This document shows positions 1-8,208 of a stretch of DNA of 64,000 nt, one piece after another (within the stretch, counting starts at the first letter, position 1; the number at the start of each line of letters is the position of its first letter). The notes under the pieces are model-generated. The model worked only from the letters and a program-made list of their open reading frames with translations, was not told the DNA's origin and did no database searches. The stretch lies in the NCBI GenBank assembly GCA_016721875.1, contig JADKHG010000002.1, positions 186,001-250,000 of the forward strand, in the 5' to 3' direction. Both the position numbers and the translations under genes were made by a program. This stretch comes from Sphingomonadales bacterium. Lineage in GTDB: Bacteria > Pseudomonadota > Alphaproteobacteria > Sphingomonadales > Sphingomonadaceae.

Positions 1-1
1 T

Positions 2-421
2 AAGGACAAAGGCATTGCATATACGCGTTACGCCGACGATTTAACTTTCTCGGGCCAGCGTATTGGCATGCTGCAGGATATGGTGCGCGCCGTTAAGAAA
101 ACTCTCCGCAACCAGTCCTCCCCAAAGCTCCGCTTGAACCAGAGCAAAACTGTATTTGTAACGATGGCTAGCAAACGTACGGTGACAGGAGTGGTCTTGG
201 CCAACGACGGAACCGCGGGGATTGGCCGGGGTCGAAAAAGAGAACTGTCTGCTGCCGTCCACCATGCAAAAATGGGTAAGCTCGAAAAATCGGAACTAAA
301 GGAACTCTGTGGTCATCTGGCATTTGCGAATGCAATTGACCCCGATTTCTTGAAGTTTTTGGCGAAAAAATATGGGAGCGAGGTAATCCGGGCAATTCAG
401 TCCGCTGTTGAACTAAAATAA
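2..421 (+). CDS. Retron-type reverse transcriptase, C-terminal part (cut by window start)
   Basis: The open frame enters from the left edge and stops at TAA 419-421, giving about 139 residues. It carries the catalytic palm motif YADD within the stretch YTRYADDLTFS at the very beginning, the hallmark of retron and group II-like reverse transcriptases. After it come a thumb-like part with VTGVVL, a basic RKREL helix and a helical tail ending LKFLAKKYGSE, which resembles the C-terminal region of retron RTs. Family knowledge: such RTs make msDNA from a neighbouring non-coding RNA and usually act in anti-phage defence with an effector. The msr-msd RNA and N-terminal RT motifs would lie upstream of the window, and no effector is evident just downstream. 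A group II intron maturase is less likely because no maturase or HNH domain follows YADD. Confidence 0.8.
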   Translation, partial: KDKGIAYTRYADDLTFSGQRIGMLQDMVRAVKKTLRNQSSPKLRLNQSKTVFVTMASKRTVTGVVLANDGTAGIGRGRKRELSAAVHHAKMGKLEKSELKELCGHLAFANAIDPDFLKFLAKKYGSEVIRAIQSAVELK

Positions 422-747
422 ACCTAGGTGATTTCTAGGAATTACGGCAACACGCGCAAAAAACCCCAAACTCACCCCACACCCTTTTCAATCAACGCCA
501 GCGCCGCCTTTGCAAATTCCCTGCAAATTGCGGGTACACCAAATGGGATGTCCCCGGATTGGTGGATCACCCCATCCCCCAACGCCGCACTCTCCAATCT
601 CTGCTCCGCGTGCCACTTGGCAATATCCCGCCCGCCGACGCAGAAGCCCGTTATTGCGCCATACTGGACGAGCGCCCCATGGCCCAAACCCAATAGCCTC
701 CGGCAATCCCGGGGCGGTTCAATCGCTGACTTTTCAGCCCTCTGGAC
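422..747. other. Non-coding stretch between RT and DUF4189 gene
   Basis: I see no convincing gene here. A minus-strand open frame (roughly 472-747) starts right after the stop of the DUF4189 gene and could encode about 90 residues, but it lacks a good ribosome site or a recognisable motif, and the other frames are equally open because of local composition. No clear terminator or repeat was found. It could hold the C-terminal remnant of an adjacent gene. Confidence 0.3.
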
Positions 748-1596
748 TTACCTTACCCTTGACGCTCTCTCAGCTTCCATTTCTTCTTGCGTCTTTGGAG
801 CCGTTGCTCTGATTTTTGCATCCCACTTTACGATAAAGTTCTTAAATTCTTTTTCGATATTGCCTTTGTTGATGTAGTTTGCGGCTGGTTCAACGGAACG
901 CTTTACAGACTTCGTAGTTTTCTTATAGCGAATGGCTTGATCGGCATTGGGCACGTGGCCATCGAGAAAATCCACGTGCATATTTGCCACTTTGGTGGCC
1001 TTCATGCCTTTAAAAAGTCGGCAACGATCGGCGCCCCATTTGGTCTCGCACTGCCTCATGACAGCAACCATTGCGGTGTTGAAATCCAAATCCCATGACA
1101 CCTCGGCAATCATGCCATCGACCATGGCCATCGCCATCGACAGGCTTTTGCCGCTGACAGCCACCGTACAACCATTTCCCATTGCCTTGGTACAATAATC
1201 CAGTGCACGCTCTTTGGCGAATGCTTCCGAAGTATTGCTATTCCAGATAGCCCAGTAATCATTGGCACCCGGATGCCAAACTAAAGCGCTATAACTGTCA
1301 ACCATTACGACCTTTTTGGGCAACATTTGTTTATATAGCTTGTCTACAGCCCTGTCATGCGCTTCCTGTTCTTTCTGAGCCATCTCTTTATAGTCTCTAT
1401 GCCCGTCTGTTGGAGTTTGATCTATTGGAACGCACGAGATAACTCCTTGCCCGCCCTGCTGCACCATTCCTCCTCCACATTGCTGTGCGTTGGCAAGCTG
1501 GGGCAGGATCATTGCCAAAGCAGACAGGAGAATTGCGAGAAAAAAGCGCTGAATTCGCACGCACAAAGCCTTTCTATATTGGGCACATCGCGTCAC
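748..1596 (-). CDS. Secreted DUF4189 domain protein
   Basis: The 282-residue protein begins with a basic stretch and a hydrophobic segment (FFLAILLSALAMILPQLANA, about 18-37) ending in an ANA-Q signal peptidase I site, so it is probably exported. The mature part holds a DUF4189-like unit with aromatic YSALVWHPGANDYWAIW and the cysteine pair in CTKAMGNGC, and a second related half with CETKWGADRC, suggesting a duplicated domain with two disulfides. The C-terminus is lysine-rich and charged. The start at 1596 is GTG and not certain; a start nearer the signal peptide is possible. DUF4189 has no established biochemical role. The gene has the lower-GC character of the RT end of the window, which may be part of an acquired island. 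Confidence 0.65.
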   Translation of the reverse strand: MTRCAQYRKALCVRIQRFFLAILLSALAMILPQLANAQQCGGGMVQQGGQGVISCVPIDQTPTDGHRDYKEMAQKEQEAHDRAVDKLYKQMLPKKVVMVDSYSALVWHPGANDYWAIWNSNTSEAFAKERALDYCTKAMGNGCTVAVSGKSLSMAMAMVDGMIAEVSWDLDFNTAMVAVMRQCETKWGADRCRLFKGMKATKVANMHVDFLDGHVPNADQAIRYKKTTKSVKRSVEPAANYINKGNIEKEFKNFIVKWDAKIRATAPKTQEEMEAERASRVR

Positions 1597-1864
1597 AGAC
1601 GGCTGGCCAAAAAATTCTAACCTCTTAAAATACAGCGCCTATTCAATAGCTCAACGCGAATTATGCACCAGTACACTGGCCTACAGGCCTTCTTTCGATA
1701 CCGGTGATCCGGCGAAAATTCTGCAAATTCCTGGGGCACCGCAAGCGCACGGCTGACCTCGGTGCGCCACGGGCCGCCATGCGCGGCGTCTCCACAAATT
1801 CTCGACATCCGGGTCGCAAGAGCGGCTGAATCGGTTTAGGCACGGCACAAAAGGGGCTCCGGAC

Positions 1865-2557
1865 ATGGACAATGCGTTGATATTGGTGGCGGAGGACGAA
1901 CCGGAGATCGCCGCGATATTGACCGCCTATCTCGAACGTGATGGCTTCCGCACGGTCTGCGCCGCCGATGGAGAGACCGCGTTGATGCATCACCAGCTGC
2001 TCAGGCCCGATCTGGTGCTGCTCGACGTGCAGATGCCCAAACGCGATGGCTTTGCCGTGCTCGCCGAAGTGCGCCACCGCGGCAACACCCCGGTAATCAT
2101 GGCCACTGCGCGCGCCGAGGATCTGGACAAATTGTCCGCGCTCCACGTCGGTGCGGATGGCTATGTCGTCAAGCCATTCAATCCCATGGAGGTGGTCGCG
2201 CGGGTGAAGGCAGTGCTGCGCCGCACCAACGGGGCGATGGGCGGGCCGACGGTGCTACGCGTCAACCGCATCGCGATCGACACCGCCTGCTACAGCGCGT
2301 GCGTCGAAAATGACGATGGCGACGCCCGGCTCGACCTGACGCTGACCGAGTTCCGCATCCTCGAACATATGGCGCGCGCGCCGCGCTGGGTGTTCAGCCG
2401 CGCCGATCTGGTCGATGCCTGTATGCCCGAAAGCGACGCACTTGAACGCACCGTCGACAGCCATGTCAGCAACCTGCGCCGCAAACTCGATGCCGCAGGC
2501 GCGCCCGGCTATTTCACCGTGGTGCGCGGTGTCGGCTACCGGTTGCTCGGCAAATGA
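1865..2557 (+). CDS. OmpR-family response regulator, AdeR/BaeR-like
   Basis: The 230-residue protein has a receiver domain (about 1-120) with acidic residues in AEDEPE, the phospho-acceptor Asp54 in LLDVQMPKRDG, and the conserved lysine in VVKPF. A winged-helix DNA-binding domain follows (about 135-228) with the OmpR-family pattern LTLTEFRILEHMA and the C-terminal VRGVGYRL. It overlaps the downstream kinase gene by four bases (ATGA at 2554), so the two are translated together. The nearest well-known analogues are the AdeR/BaeR/SmeR regulators of envelope stress and efflux. No efflux operon is adjacent; the next gene encodes a beta-barrel protein that may be a target. Confidence 0.9.
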   Translation: MDNALILVAEDEPEIAAILTAYLERDGFRTVCAADGETALMHHQLLRPDLVLLDVQMPKRDGFAVLAEVRHRGNTPVIMATARAEDLDKLSALHVGADGYVVKPFNPMEVVARVKAVLRRTNGAMGGPTVLRVNRIAIDTACYSACVENDDGDARLDLTLTEFRILEHMARAPRWVFSRADLVDACMPESDALERTVDSHVSNLRRKLDAAGAPGYFTVVRGVGYRLLGK

Positions 2558-3831
2558 GGCCGTCGTTTCTGGGGCGGGCGATGCGCCGCTGGACGCAGAC
2601 ACGGCGCCGCTGGCCGCTGACCCAGCAGATGGCGGTGGTCTTTGCCGCAGTGGTGCTGGGCAATGCGACGATGATCATCACCGCGACCACTGCATGGCAG
2701 GCTTACGCCACCCCGCGCTATCTCGCCAAACTAACCCCCGATGCCAAGGAAGCGTTTGAGGATGTGCTCGCCGACCGCTTGCCCGACCGCAAACAGCTGG
2801 CCGCCCTCCAGCGCGAATCCAAAATCCTCAATGTAGAGATGCAGCGCGAGACCGAGACTGTCCTCTATATCTGCATCGGACTGGCAGCGCTGCTGAGTTT
2901 CGGCGTGGGGCTGATGGTGCTGCGCCGGCTGGGCCGGGGATTGTCGATGATCGCGCTGGCCGCACGGCAGATTGCCGACGGCGATCTCAATGCCCGCGCG
3001 GAGGAGGGCGGTTTCTCCTCAAGCGAGGAAACCGCGCTGACCGCAGACTTCAACCGAATGGCCGCCGCATTGCAGCGCGCCGAACGCGAGCTTGCCGAAA
3101 GCACGGCTGCAATCGCGCATGAGTTGCGCACCCCTTTGACGATATTGCGCGGCCGTCTCCACGGCATGCAGGACGGCCTGTTTCCGCTTGAACCGCATGA
3201 GGTAACCGGCTTGCTCTATCAGGTCGAAGGGCTGGGCCGTTTGATCGACGATCTGCAAACGATCAGTCTGGCAAATTCGGGCCGGTTGATCATCAACGCC
3301 GAACCCACTAACCTGGCAGACGAAGTTCGCCGTGTGTTGACTGTGATCGAACCCGATCTGCTGAAATCGGGGCTGGAGCCGGCGCTTGATCTGGCCGAGG
3401 CGCGGCTGTGCGCCGACGGGGCGAGGCTGCGGCAAGTAATCATCGCGGTGCTCAGCAATGCCTGCCGCTATGCCGCCAATAGCGGTGTAATCCGATTATC
3501 GACGCGGTGCCACGGCAGCGAAGTTTCGTTCGAGGTTGTCGACCACGGCCCGGGTTTGCCCGAAAATGCGCAAGAGATGGTGTTTGACCGTTTCTGGCGG
3601 GGCGAAGTATCGCGCGGCAGGCATGGCGGCGGGTCGGGGCTGGGGCTGGCCGTGGTCCGGACGATCGTCGAAGCGCATGGCGGGCGGGTGCATTTCTGCA
3701 ACCATGTCGGCGGCGGCACGATTTTCACACTATGGCTGTCGGTGGACCATCCGGCTCCACAAACTCTCCACAATACCCTCACACGCGCTAAATATATGCA
3801 GTCCACTACCGGGTCACTGGCCAGCAAATAG
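2554..3831 (+). CDS. Sensor histidine kinase, AdeS/BaeS-like
   Basis: The 425-residue protein has two membrane segments (about residues 30-50 and 103-125) bounding a short periplasmic loop, then a HAMP linker (RQIADGDLNARAEEG), a HisKA dimerisation domain with the phospho-accepting His189 in AHELRTPLTILRGR, and a HATPase domain with N box (VLSNACRYAANSG), G1 (VDHGPGLP), F (VFDRFWR) and G2 (GGSGLGLAVV) motifs. All catalytic motifs are intact. It forms an operon with the preceding regulator. The small sensory loop and the TILRGRLHGMQDG motif match the AdeS/BaeS subgroup. The signal is unknown. Confidence 0.9.
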   Translation: MRPSFLGRAMRRWTQTRRRWPLTQQMAVVFAAVVLGNATMIITATTAWQAYATPRYLAKLTPDAKEAFEDVLADRLPDRKQLAALQRESKILNVEMQRETETVLYICIGLAALLSFGVGLMVLRRLGRGLSMIALAARQIADGDLNARAEEGGFSSSEETALTADFNRMAAALQRAERELAESTAAIAHELRTPLTILRGRLHGMQDGLFPLEPHEVTGLLYQVEGLGRLIDDLQTISLANSGRLIINAEPTNLADEVRRVLTVIEPDLLKSGLEPALDLAEARLCADGARLRQVIIAVLSNACRYAANSGVIRLSTRCHGSEVSFEVVDHGPGLPENAQEMVFDRFWRGEVSRGRHGGGSGLGLAVVRTIVEAHGGRVHFCNHVGGGTIFTLWLSVDHPAPQTLHNTLTRAKYMQSTTGSLASK

Positions 3832-3854
3832 CGGCCAATGAAACGGAGTATGAC

Positions 3855-4541
3855 ATGAAAAAAATCCCCCTCTTTTTGGTGGCCATGGCGCTGGTTTCGC
3901 CAGTCGCTGCGAATGCACAAGATGCCGACGACAACCGCCTTCAGGGCCCACATATCGGCATAGAAGCCGTTCGCGATTCGAACGAAGCCAGTCAGGCGAC
4001 CAGCACACGCGAAGCGTCACGCAAAGGCTATGGCGGCCGGGTGCATGCCGGATATGATGCCGTGCTTGGCAATGTCGTGATGGTCGGTGCCGAAATTGGC
4101 GTCGGCCTTGGTGGCAAGACCATTGATCAGGCTTCGCTTGTCACGCCGGATCGCTTCAAGGTCGATCCCGATCTGTCCTACGACGCCACGGGTCGTATCG
4201 GCATTACCCCGACCGATGGCTTGGCATTTTACGGACGTGCCGGTTACCGCTGGCTGAAAACCGAACAGTCGGTCACCGGCCAGACAACGGGTAATTTCAG
4301 CCGTAAGGAAACCGAAAAAGGCTTCACCTATAGCGGCGGTATGGAATATGCCGCGACCGAATATCTTTCGCTGCGCGCCGAGTTCAACCACACAAAATAT
4401 AGCGACGATTTGCGCAAGAACAAAATGTCGATCGGGGCGTCGATCCGCTTTAGATCAGTTCGCCGGGCATTGCCCATGAAGGCGACAGGCCAACCCTCAT
4501 CCCCCCATTGCAAATGGGGGGTGGCTCACTTTTTTTGGTAA
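3855..4541 (+). CDS. Outer membrane beta-barrel protein (porin-like, OmpA/OmpX size)
   Basis: The protein starts with a signal peptide (KKIPLFLVAMALVSPVAANA-QDAD) and then shows alternating hydrophobic/aromatic beta strands ending in MSIGASIRF, a typical barrel end with terminal Phe. In the given sequence the frame runs about 24 residues further (RSVRRALP... to HFFW) through a hairpin that looks like a terminator. One extra T after position 4452 would give SIRF followed directly by TAG, so the tail is probably an artefact of a one-base deletion and the true end is near 4453. Mature size is about 180 residues, like eight-stranded OmpX/OmpW-type barrels. It lies 24 bases after the kinase and may belong to the same transcription unit. 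Confidence 0.75.
   Translation: MKKIPLFLVAMALVSPVAANAQDADDNRLQGPHIGIEAVRDSNEASQATSTREASRKGYGGRVHAGYDAVLGNVVMVGAEIGVGLGGKTIDQASLVTPDRFKVDPDLSYDATGRIGITPTDGLAFYGRAGYRWLKTEQSVTGQTTGNFSRKETEKGFTYSGGMEYAATEYLSLRAEFNHTKYSDDLRKNKMSIGASIRFRSVRRALPMKATGQPSSPHCKWGVAHFFW
4501..4536 (+). terminator. Putative rho-independent terminator after the barrel gene
   Basis: A perfect nine-base stem (CCCCCCATT 4501-4509 with AATGGGGGG 4513-4521) closes a three-base loop, and a run of seven T follows at 4530-4536. The T run is eight bases from the stem, less tight than a textbook site. The open frame of the barrel gene as written runs through it, which argues that the written stop is wrong. Confidence 0.6.
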
Positions 4542-4560
4542 ACACTCCGCACTTTTTTGA

Positions 4561-4589
4561 TCGAACCATTTCGCACGCAAATGGTTCGA
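4561..4589. promoter_or_regulatory. Perfect 10-bp inverted repeat, possible operator
   Basis: TCGAACCATT (4561-4570) is repeated in inverted orientation as AATGGTTCGA (4580-4589), separated by nine bases. It lies just upstream of a TTGACA sequence at 4598. Its position suggests an operator or an additional terminator stem; no T run follows, which favours the operator reading. Confidence 0.4.
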
Positions 4590-4597
4590 CGTCGGTT

Positions 4598-4627
4598 TTG
4601 ACATAATAGTGTAAAATGGTGTATCTA
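4598..4627 (+). promoter_or_regulatory. Sigma70-like promoter candidate
   Basis: A perfect -35 hexamer TTGACA (4598-4603) is followed after 18 bases by TATCTA (4622-4627), a fair -10. It points into a stretch of about 290 bases that has no convincing gene and ends in a strong terminator at 4875-4924. Confidence 0.35.
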
Positions 4628-4633
4628 ATTGAC

Positions 4634-4924
4634 TGTAGCTGCGACGCGAGTCGCGCGGTGTGCTGTGCATGAGGGAATCCACAGCACCAGTCTTTGCAGG
4701 CTTGAACAGGGTTCGTGCATCGATTTTGGAATTCAGGGTGGCAGCAGACCATCCATAGCACAATGAAGACAAACGAAACTGCGACCGGGGGTCCTTTGCC
4801 CGACCCGTGCCGGTCGTATCAGGGGCGTCAGGCCGGTCATCCCCCCAAGACCCACGGTCCACTGAACGCCACCGCCCTCCGGGCCGGCCCAACCCCCAAC
4901 TGGCCGCCCCCCGGAGGGTTTTTT
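4634..4924 (+). ncRNA. Possible small non-coding RNA or untranslated transcript
   Basis: This stretch lies between a promoter-like site and a strong hairpin terminator and has no credible coding frame. It can form several GC-rich hairpins, for example GACCGG (4783-4788) with CCGGTC (4810-4815) enclosing an inner GGGTC/GACCC pair, and the terminator itself. I could not match it to tmRNA, RNase P RNA or SRP RNA by conserved motifs. A 6S-like RNA is conceivable but not shown. The alternative is a long 5' region of the barrel-reductase interval without function. Confidence 0.25.
4875..4924 (+). terminator. Strong rho-independent terminator upstream of fprA-like gene
   Basis: CCCTCCGG (4875-4882) pairs with CCGGAGGG (4911-4918), with an additional inner GGCC pairing, and six T follow immediately at 4919-4924. 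It lies before the reductase gene, so it must end a transcript that begins between 4542 and 4875. Confidence 0.6.
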
Positions 4925-5019
4925 GCTCCCGCCGCACCGATATCGCGATTCTACCCGTTGCGTTCGATCCGCGCCTGCTTATTGTCGAACTCCAGAGTAG
5001 CGAGGGGGAGGAGAGCGCC

Positions 5020-6327
5020 TTGCGGCATATTGCAATCATCGGTTCCGGTCCGGCTGGCTATTATACAGCGGAGGCCGCGCAAAAGGCATTTGGTGAGGAT
5101 GTGCGGGTTGATGTCATCGACCGCTTGCCGGTCCCTTATGGGCTGATCCGTTTCGGTGTCGCCCCCGATCACCAATCGATCAAGGCGGTGTCGCGGCGCT
5201 ATGAAGGTGTGGCGCTTTCGGAAAATGTCCGCTTTGTCGGCAATGTCTGCGTCGGCAAGGATATCAGCATTGACGAATTGCTGGGGCTTTATGATGCCGT
5301 GGTGCTGGCAACCGGCGCGCCGCACGACCGGCCGCTTGAAATAGCCGGTGCGGATTTGCACGGCGTCTATGGCAGTGCCGCCTTTGTCGGCTGGTATAAC
5401 GGCCATCCTGATTTTGCCGATCTGGAACCGCCATTGGACAGCAGCCATGTGGTGGTGATCGGCAATGGCAATGTCGCGCTCGACGTCGCGCGCATTCTGT
5501 CGAAGACCCGCGAGGAGTTGGGCTGGTCCGATATTGTCAGCCATGCGCTCGATGTGCTCGAAACCGCAAAGACCGAGCATGTCAGCATCTTGGGCCGGCG
5601 CGGTCCGCATCAGATTGCAATGACGCCAAAGGAACTGGGCGAGCTGGGGCATCTGGCGCGCGCTTGCCCGCGTGTCGATCCGGCAGACCTGCCCGATGTG
5701 GCGGAGGATGCGCTGCTTGAACCGGGGGTGCGCAAATCGGTCACGTGCCTGCGCGAATTCGCCGCCTATCCGGAAAGCTTTCGCGCCGACAAGCCGATAG
5801 AGATCGACTTTGACTTCTTCGCTTCGCCAGTGCGGATTGAGGGCGACGGGCGGGTCGAACGCGTCGTTGTGGAACGAACCGCGCTCGACGCCGATATGCG
5901 CAGCGTGGCAACGGGGGAGACTTATGAAATCCCGGCATCGCTCGTCGTCTCGTGCATCGGTTACCAGACCCCGCCGATTGATGGCGTTCCCTATGAACAT
6001 GGTCGCGGACGCTTTGCCAATGACGAAGGACGGATCTTGCCGGGCCTCTATTGCGTCGGCTGGGCGCGGCGCGGGCCGTCGGGAACGATCGGCACCAATC
6101 GCCCCGATGGTTATTCGGTGGTCGATCTGATCGCGGCTGATGTCGGCGACGGCACCGGCAAATCGGGCCGCCCCGGCCTCGATGCACTGCTCGACAAACG
6201 CGGCACCCAGGTCGTGAAGTTCAGCGACTGGAAAAAGATCGAAGAAGCCGAAATCGCCAACGCCCGCGACGGCTCCCCGCGCGAAAAATTTGTGCGGATC
6301 GAGGATATGATCAAGGCAGGGAGTTAA
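5020..6327 (+). CDS. FprA-type ferredoxin/adrenodoxin-NADP(+) reductase
   Basis: The protein (435 residues from the chosen start) begins with an FAD dinucleotide-binding motif (IAIIGSGPAGYYTAE), followed by the family signature VPYGLIRFGVAPDH, a second nucleotide-binding motif VVVIGNGNVALDVARIL for NADPH, and the C-terminal GTIGTNRPDG that contacts FAD. These are the marks of the adrenodoxin reductase/FprA family, which pass electrons between NADPH and ferredoxin. I place the start at TTG 5020 because a strong purine-rich site (GGGGAGGAG) lies just before it; the frame is open up to 4807 but that part is low-complexity and crosses a terminator. Gene and family length agree. It is a single-gene unit. 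Confidence 0.85.
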   Translation: MRHIAIIGSGPAGYYTAEAAQKAFGEDVRVDVIDRLPVPYGLIRFGVAPDHQSIKAVSRRYEGVALSENVRFVGNVCVGKDISIDELLGLYDAVVLATGAPHDRPLEIAGADLHGVYGSAAFVGWYNGHPDFADLEPPLDSSHVVVIGNGNVALDVARILSKTREELGWSDIVSHALDVLETAKTEHVSILGRRGPHQIAMTPKELGELGHLARACPRVDPADLPDVAEDALLEPGVRKSVTCLREFAAYPESFRADKPIEIDFDFFASPVRIEGDGRVERVVVERTALDADMRSVATGETYEIPASLVVSCIGYQTPPIDGVPYEHGRGRFANDEGRILPGLYCVGWARRGPSGTIGTNRPDGYSVVDLIAADVGDGTGKSGRPGLDALLDKRGTQVVKFSDWKKIEEAEIANARDGSPREKFVRIEDMIKAGS

Positions 6328-6331
6328 CGGG

Positions 6332-8123
6332 CTACCCCGTAATCAGCCCTGAAAAATCAAATTGCTGCGAATTGACCCAGCCGCCACCCATCGCGATCGA
6401 ACCCTTGCGGTTGAGCACAACGTGCCGCCATGTGGGCACCGATTTGCCCGAACGCAGATAGGCTAGGATCAGCAGTTCGCGTTTCAGCCCGGTTGCCGCA
6501 CCACGCCACAGGTCGGCGTTTTTCTTAGCATCGGCGACATGGCCCGATGTGCCCGATTGCCCTTTCAGGAAATCGCAGATGACATTGACCGATCCGGTCG
6601 CGCCATTTTGCGAGACAAAGGTTTTGACGTCGTTGATGGTCAGTCCTTTCAACCCGCCATTTTGGGTGGTCAGGTCAAAGAACCATAGGAATTCATGCTT
6701 GCTGGCGCCGCTGCGGCCTGCGGACTTGGCCCAGTCATTGGCGGCTTGCAGTGCGGTCGCGGCGACCTTGTCGATGCGTTCATCCTGCTGCGCACGCATT
6801 GCCTGGCTCAGCATCAGCGCCGCCAGCTCAGCCTTTGCGGTTGCGTTGAGTTTCGATCCGCTCTGCCAAGTGCGCACGATCGCCAGGCCGTCGGCGACAT
6901 TGGCCTGACACGCTTCCCACATTTTGTCGCCCAGCGTCGGCATTGCGGCCTTGACCGCAGGCTTGCCGATGGCCTTGACCATGGGTTGCAGCGAATTGCT
7001 GCCGATATTCCATTGCAGCACGCCGCACGAAATCCCCATGCCGTCAAAATCGCCTGAGACCCCGGCATAGGCATCGCCTTCATTTTCAAATTTCGCGGTG
7101 ATTTCGAGTGCGGCCGATTTCCAAGCGGAGGGCACGGTCGTTTGCAAGGCAGCGGGTGCCAGATTTTGCGCCTTCACTTCCGGCCAGTCGATGCCGAGGG
7201 CGCCCGCCGTGTTCGGGCCGACCACGCCGTCGGCCTGTCCTGCGCCGAATTCACTGTTCTGGAATGCCATCACCGCCTCAAGCGTGTCGCGGCCGAAATC
7301 ATCGTCAATGCCAAGGAAGGGAAAGCCATGACCTTGCAGTGCCTGCTGCACTGCGCGCACCCATTCGCCCTGCGAGCCAAAGCGCAGCGAACGCTTGAAC
7401 GGTCCTTGCGGATTGGCGGCATAAACGCCGGCTTCGGCGCCGGAAAAGAGCAGATAGGTAAAGCGCGTCTGCCCGTTGGCGTCTGCCTCATAGGCGTTGT
7501 TAATGAACCGCGCCCAGGGGCCGGTTTCCGGGTTTGTTGCCGGTGCGTTGCATCATCGGACGGCCTGAAACCACCTGACAACCATTGCTCGAATAGCCGG
7601 GGATGTCGACATTGTCGTGATGGGCGCAATGGAGATTATCATAAGGATAGACATCGGGAGTGATGCCGCTGGTGTCGAGCCGGGCGCGCAGGTCGAAATC
7701 CATATCGTCGCTGTTGCGCCAGACCGGAAAGAATATCCCCTGCCGGAAAGCGCGGTGGCCGGTGGGTGTGCCCGCTTTGTGCACGCCCTTGTCATAGGCA
7801 TAGCGACCCAGCATCAGCATATTGGCACCGCGGCCATTGTTGACGCGCGCCTGTGCCATGGCATTGCGGTTGGGCACGGTCGATCCAGGGAACAGAGCCA
7901 GCTTTCCATCGGCAGGTCGCCACTGGCCAAGCGTGCAGCGCATATGCTGATGGTCGAAACTCACCAGCCGGGCGCGATGCGATGCGGCAAAGGGCGTTCC
8001 GCCGATGTCGAGCGGTAGCAGTCCGCGAAAGCCAAAAAACACCAGTCCGTCGGTCGGCACAGCATAGGAGCAACGCCGCGCCAGCGTCGCCAGCATGTCG
8101 TGGGTGATAGTGATATCGGTCAT
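6332..8123 (-). CDS. Peptidoglycan-binding, lysozyme-like protein (one frameshift near 7531)
   Basis: Two open frames join into one protein of about 597 residues if one C is removed near 7531: the N-terminal part ends MMQRTGNKP and continues ETGPWARFINNAYEA in the other frame. The N-terminal domain (about 1-190) is unrecognised and contains a conserved-looking NGCQVVSGRP. A peptidoglycan-binding domain of the PG_binding_1 type follows (SQGEWVRAVQQALQGHG to GVVGPNTAGALG). The C-terminal domain has an acidic KFENEG motif followed by DFDGMGISCGVLQW, resembling the catalytic layout of lysozyme-fold chitosanases (Glu, then Asp before DG-G). It ends four bases past the reductase stop and is convergent with it. 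It precedes the injection-system regulator on the same strand, so it may supply a wall hydrolase for release or assembly; this is inference. The start ATG 8123 is preferred over 8144. Confidence 0.6.
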
Positions 8124-8208
8124 CGAAATTCCCCCTCTTCGCAAATTCTAACGCAAGCTTTTATCCGCCCCCTTCGACGTCAGTTGTGACGCGGCGCACG
8201 CCGGTGAA

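Noticed and set aside
1..421. Group II intron maturase or DGR reverse transcriptase
   Set aside because: No maturase or endonuclease domain follows YADD and no variable-repeat structure is seen; the tail looks retron-like, but the edge prevents a firm decision.
4715..5146. 143-codon plus-strand frame across the terminator
   Set aside because: It is Pro/Arg-rich, crosses a strong terminator and conflicts with the reductase start; no homology by eye.
4951..6000. 349-codon minus-strand frame
   Set aside because: Antisense to the FprA-like gene with intact FAD and NADP motifs.
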